DNA of 43,328 bases from Burkholderiaceae bacterium (GTDB lineage Bacteria > Pseudomonadota > Gammaproteobacteria > Burkholderiales > Burkholderiaceae_C). Shown piece by piece: positions 41,452 to 43,328 of this stretch (positions are counted from its first letter, which is position 1; every line of letters begins with the position of its first letter). The position numbers and the translations under genes were made by a program. Below the pieces are notes generated by a model that was not told the DNA's origin, searched no databases, and saw only the letters and a list, made by a program, of their open reading frames with translations. The stretch spans positions 1-43,328 of the forward strand of contig JAURWR010000086.1 of assembly GCA_030654805.1 (NCBI GenBank), read 5' to 3'.

Positions 41452-42705
41452 TTAATCCGCCTGCTTGCGCAAAAACGCCGGGATCTCGAAGTCGTCCATG
41501 CCGCCGCTGCTCAAGGCGTCGACCTTGGCCGCCGCCGAGGTGCGGTTGCGCCAGACGCTGGGGGTGCCCAGTGCGCCGTAGTCGGTCTGGGCGCGGCCGG
41601 CGTTGCTGGTCGCCATCGAGCTGATCGCCTGGCCCATGCTGCCTGCATTGTTCAGGGTGGGAATATGGAACGGCATGTCGTGCGTGCCGGTGCGCAAACC
41701 CATCTCGGGCTGAGTTTGTGTCACCACCAGTTTCGGACGCTGTGCCTGGCGGCTCAGGCCGGTGGCCACCACCGTGACGCGAATCTGGTCGCCCAGGTTG
41801 TCGTCGTAGGCGGTGCCATAAATCACATGCGCGTCCTGCGAGGCGTAATCACGAATGGTGTTCATGGCCACTTTGGACTCGGACAGTTTCAGGCTGCCCT
41901 TGGCGGCCGAAATCAGCACCAGCACGCCCTTGGCGCCCGACAGGTCGATGCCTTCGAGCAGCGGGCAGGCCACAGCGTGTTCGGCGGCGATGCGGGCGCG
42001 GTCCGGACCGGCGGCCACGGCGGTGCCCATCATGGCTTTGCCGGGCTCGCCCATGACGGTGCGCACGTCTTCAAAGTCGACGTTGACATGGCCCGGCACA
42101 TTGATGATTTCGGCAATGCCGCCCACGGCGTTCTTGAGCACGTCGTTGGCGTGCGCAAAGGCCTCGTCCTGGGTGGCGTCTTCGCCCAGCACGTCGAGCA
42201 GTTTTTCGTTCAACACCACAATCAGCGAATCCACATTGGCTTCGAGTTCGGCCAGGCCGCTTTCGGCGTTGTCCATGCGGCGCTTGCCCTCAAACTCGAA
42301 AGGCTTGGTCACCACACCCACGGTCAGGATCCCCATTTCGCGCGCCACCCGCGCAATCACGGGCGCCGCGCCGGTGCCGGTGCCACCGCCCATGCCGGCG
42401 GTGATGAACAGCATGTGGGCACCGTCAATGGCTTCACGAATGTGCTCAATGGCCAGCTCAGCCGCCTCGCGCGCCTTGTCGGGCTTGCTGCCGGCGCCCA
42501 GGCCGGTGCTGCCGAGCTGGATGATGAGGTGGGCGTCGCTGGTGCTGAGCGCTTGCGAGTCGGTATTGGCGCAGATGAATTCCACACCCTGGACCGCGCT
42601 GGCAATCATGTGGGCCACGGCGTTGCCGCCGCCGCCGCCGACGCCGATGACCTTGATCTGGGTGCCTTGGTTAAAGCCTTCTTCGTCGATGAGTTCAATG
42701 GGCAT
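41452..42705 (-). CDS. ftsZ: Cell division GTPase FtsZ
   Basis: A 417-residue tubulin-like GTPase that builds the division ring. The ATG at 42705, with AAGGAG seven bases upstream, is preferred over an upstream in-frame ATG at 42726. The nucleotide site KVIGVGGGGGNAVAHMI and tubulin signature GGGTGTGAAPVIA are intact, as is the synergy-loop region LVLISAAKGSLKLSE. After a variable linker comes the conserved C-terminal peptide DDFEIPAFLRKQAD, which binds FtsA and other partners. Confidence 0.98.
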   Translation of the reverse strand: MPIELIDEEGFNQGTQIKVIGVGGGGGNAVAHMIASAVQGVEFICANTDSQALSTSDAHLIIQLGSTGLGAGSKPDKAREAAELAIEHIREAIDGAHMLFITAGMGGGTGTGAAPVIARVAREMGILTVGVVTKPFEFEGKRRMDNAESGLAELEANVDSLIVVLNEKLLDVLGEDATQDEAFAHANDVLKNAVGGIAEIINVPGHVNVDFEDVRTVMGEPGKAMMGTAVAAGPDRARIAAEHAVACPLLEGIDLSGAKGVLVLISAAKGSLKLSESKVAMNTIRDYASQDAHVIYGTAYDDNLGDQIRVTVVATGLSRQAQRPKLVVTQTQPEMGLRTGTHDMPFHIPTLNNAGSMGQAISSMATSNAGRAQTDYGALGTPSVWRNRTSAAAKVDALSSGGMDDFEIPAFLRKQAD

Positions 42706-42846
42706 GGTGTTCTCCTTGGGGTTCAATGAATAAAAAATAACTGGAAGTAACTTGCTGAAATGGGTTCTTGAAGTCGATCGGCGGGTCCATGCACCGCCAT
42801 CGTCGACCCGGGCTGGCGCGGCAATGCCACAGGGTGGTGTGCATGA

Positions 42847-43328
42847 TCAGAAGTTCCCCACAAACCAGTCCTTGACGGAACTGAAGGCGGTCTTCATGGA
42901 GCCGTTTTTCTGCCCCACCTTGATGCCGCGTAGACGTGCCATGCGGGCCTCTTCAAGCAGGCCCATGACGGTGGCGGCGCGCGGCTGCGCCACCATGTCG
43001 GACAACACGCCGGTGTATTTGGGCAGGCCGCGACGCACCGGCTTCAAAAAGATGTCTTCACCCAGCTCGACCATGCCGGGCATGATGCAACTGCCGCCGG
43101 TCAGCACGATGCCGCTGGACAGCATTTCCTCGAAGCCCGACTCGCGCATGATCTGGTGCACCAGGCTGAAAATCTCCTCGACGCGCGGCTCGATCACACC
43201 CGCCAGGGCCTGGCGGCTCAACATGCGCGGGCCGCGGTCGCCCAGGCCGGGCACTTCCACCTGCTGGTCCGGGTCGGCCAGCAGCTGCTTGGCGCAACCG
43301 TGTTCGACCTTGATGTCTTCGGCGTCCT
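42847..43328 (-). CDS. ftsA: Cell division protein FtsA, C-terminal part (cut by window edge)
   Basis: The last 160 residues of FtsA, the actin-like membrane anchor of the Z ring. Visible features are EDIKVEHGCAKQLLADPDQQ, VIEPRVEEIFSLVHQIMRES, the phosphate/adenosine loop GIVLTGGSCIMPGM and VRRGLPKYTGVLSDMVAQPR. The C-terminal amphipathic membrane helix is in SVKDWFVGNF. The N-terminal two thirds lie beyond the right edge. It precedes ftsZ by 141 bases. Confidence 0.97.
   Translation of the reverse strand, partial: DAEDIKVEHGCAKQLLADPDQQVEVPGLGDRGPRMLSRQALAGVIEPRVEEIFSLVHQIMRESGFEEMLSSGIVLTGGSCIMPGMVELGEDIFLKPVRRGLPKYTGVLSDMVAQPRAATVMGLLEEARMARLRGIKVGQKNGSMKTAFSSVKDWFVGNF

Noticed and set aside
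1-43328. CRISPR arrays, tRNA or rRNA genes, integrase or attachment-site repeats
   Set aside because: I saw no spaced direct repeats, tRNA-like cloverleaf or recombinase gene on reading through; the IS3 end is the only mobile-element sequence I can support.

Overview
The window reads as a chromosomal segment of a betaproteobacterium, probably Burkholderiales/Comamonadaceae (Rhodoferax/Polaromonas-like). This rests on the ftsA-ftsZ-lpxC order, the type II secretion gene order and general protein character; no 16S or other marker is present. It splits into two parts. From about 29.4 kb to the right end is conserved chromosome, all on the minus strand: partial ftsA, ftsZ, lpxC, a 58-residue membrane protein, and an eleven-gene type II secretion operon (gspG-H-I-J-K-L-M-N-D-E-F). 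It stops at a pldA (outer-membrane phospholipase A) gene that keeps only its C-terminal half.

From the left end to about 29.4 kb is an accessory block, bounded by an IS3-family transposase tail with its IS end (1-141) on one side and the broken pldA on the other. It holds a FixJ/NarL-type response regulator, a membrane PAS histidine kinase, a receiver-only regulator, two sulfatases without signal peptides, a radical-SAM sulfatase-maturating enzyme, an OprB-like porin, a SulP transporter, a cation:proton antiporter, and many exported or membrane proteins of poorly understood families (SYLF, 'neuromedin U'-like barrel, two DUF2092, PDZ, DUF3313, DUF4105, DUF4436, DUF202). It also encodes a patatin with a POTRA/beta-barrel half (type Vd-like).

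The main discovery is that this block looks like one regulon. Eight intergenic sites carry an 18-bp dyad, consensus ATNRGAC-CAAA-GTCYAAT. All eight point toward the gene they precede. In every case exactly 22 bp separates the dyad from a hexamer that is TANNNT in seven sites and CAAACT in the eighth. This places the dyad at about -52 to -35, the position of a class II activator site on a sigma70 promoter lacking a -35 box. Its layout (inverted arms, 4-bp spacer) resembles the boxes of the FixJ/NarL-subfamily regulators StyR and TodT, so the DNA-binding regulator at 606-1271 is the obvious candidate activator.

The eight promoters head these units: sulfatase + porin; receiver-only regulator; SYLF + barrel protein; DUF2092 + Gly/Pro repeat protein; DUF2092 + small exported proteins + PDZ protein; DUF3313 + DUF4105 + patatin; arylsulfatase + lipoprotein; and a nine-gene membrane/transport operon ending in the sulfatase-maturating enzyme. 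Together these suggest a horizontally acquired, two-component-controlled envelope and sulfate-ester programme. The signal sensed and the substrate cannot be read from the sequence.
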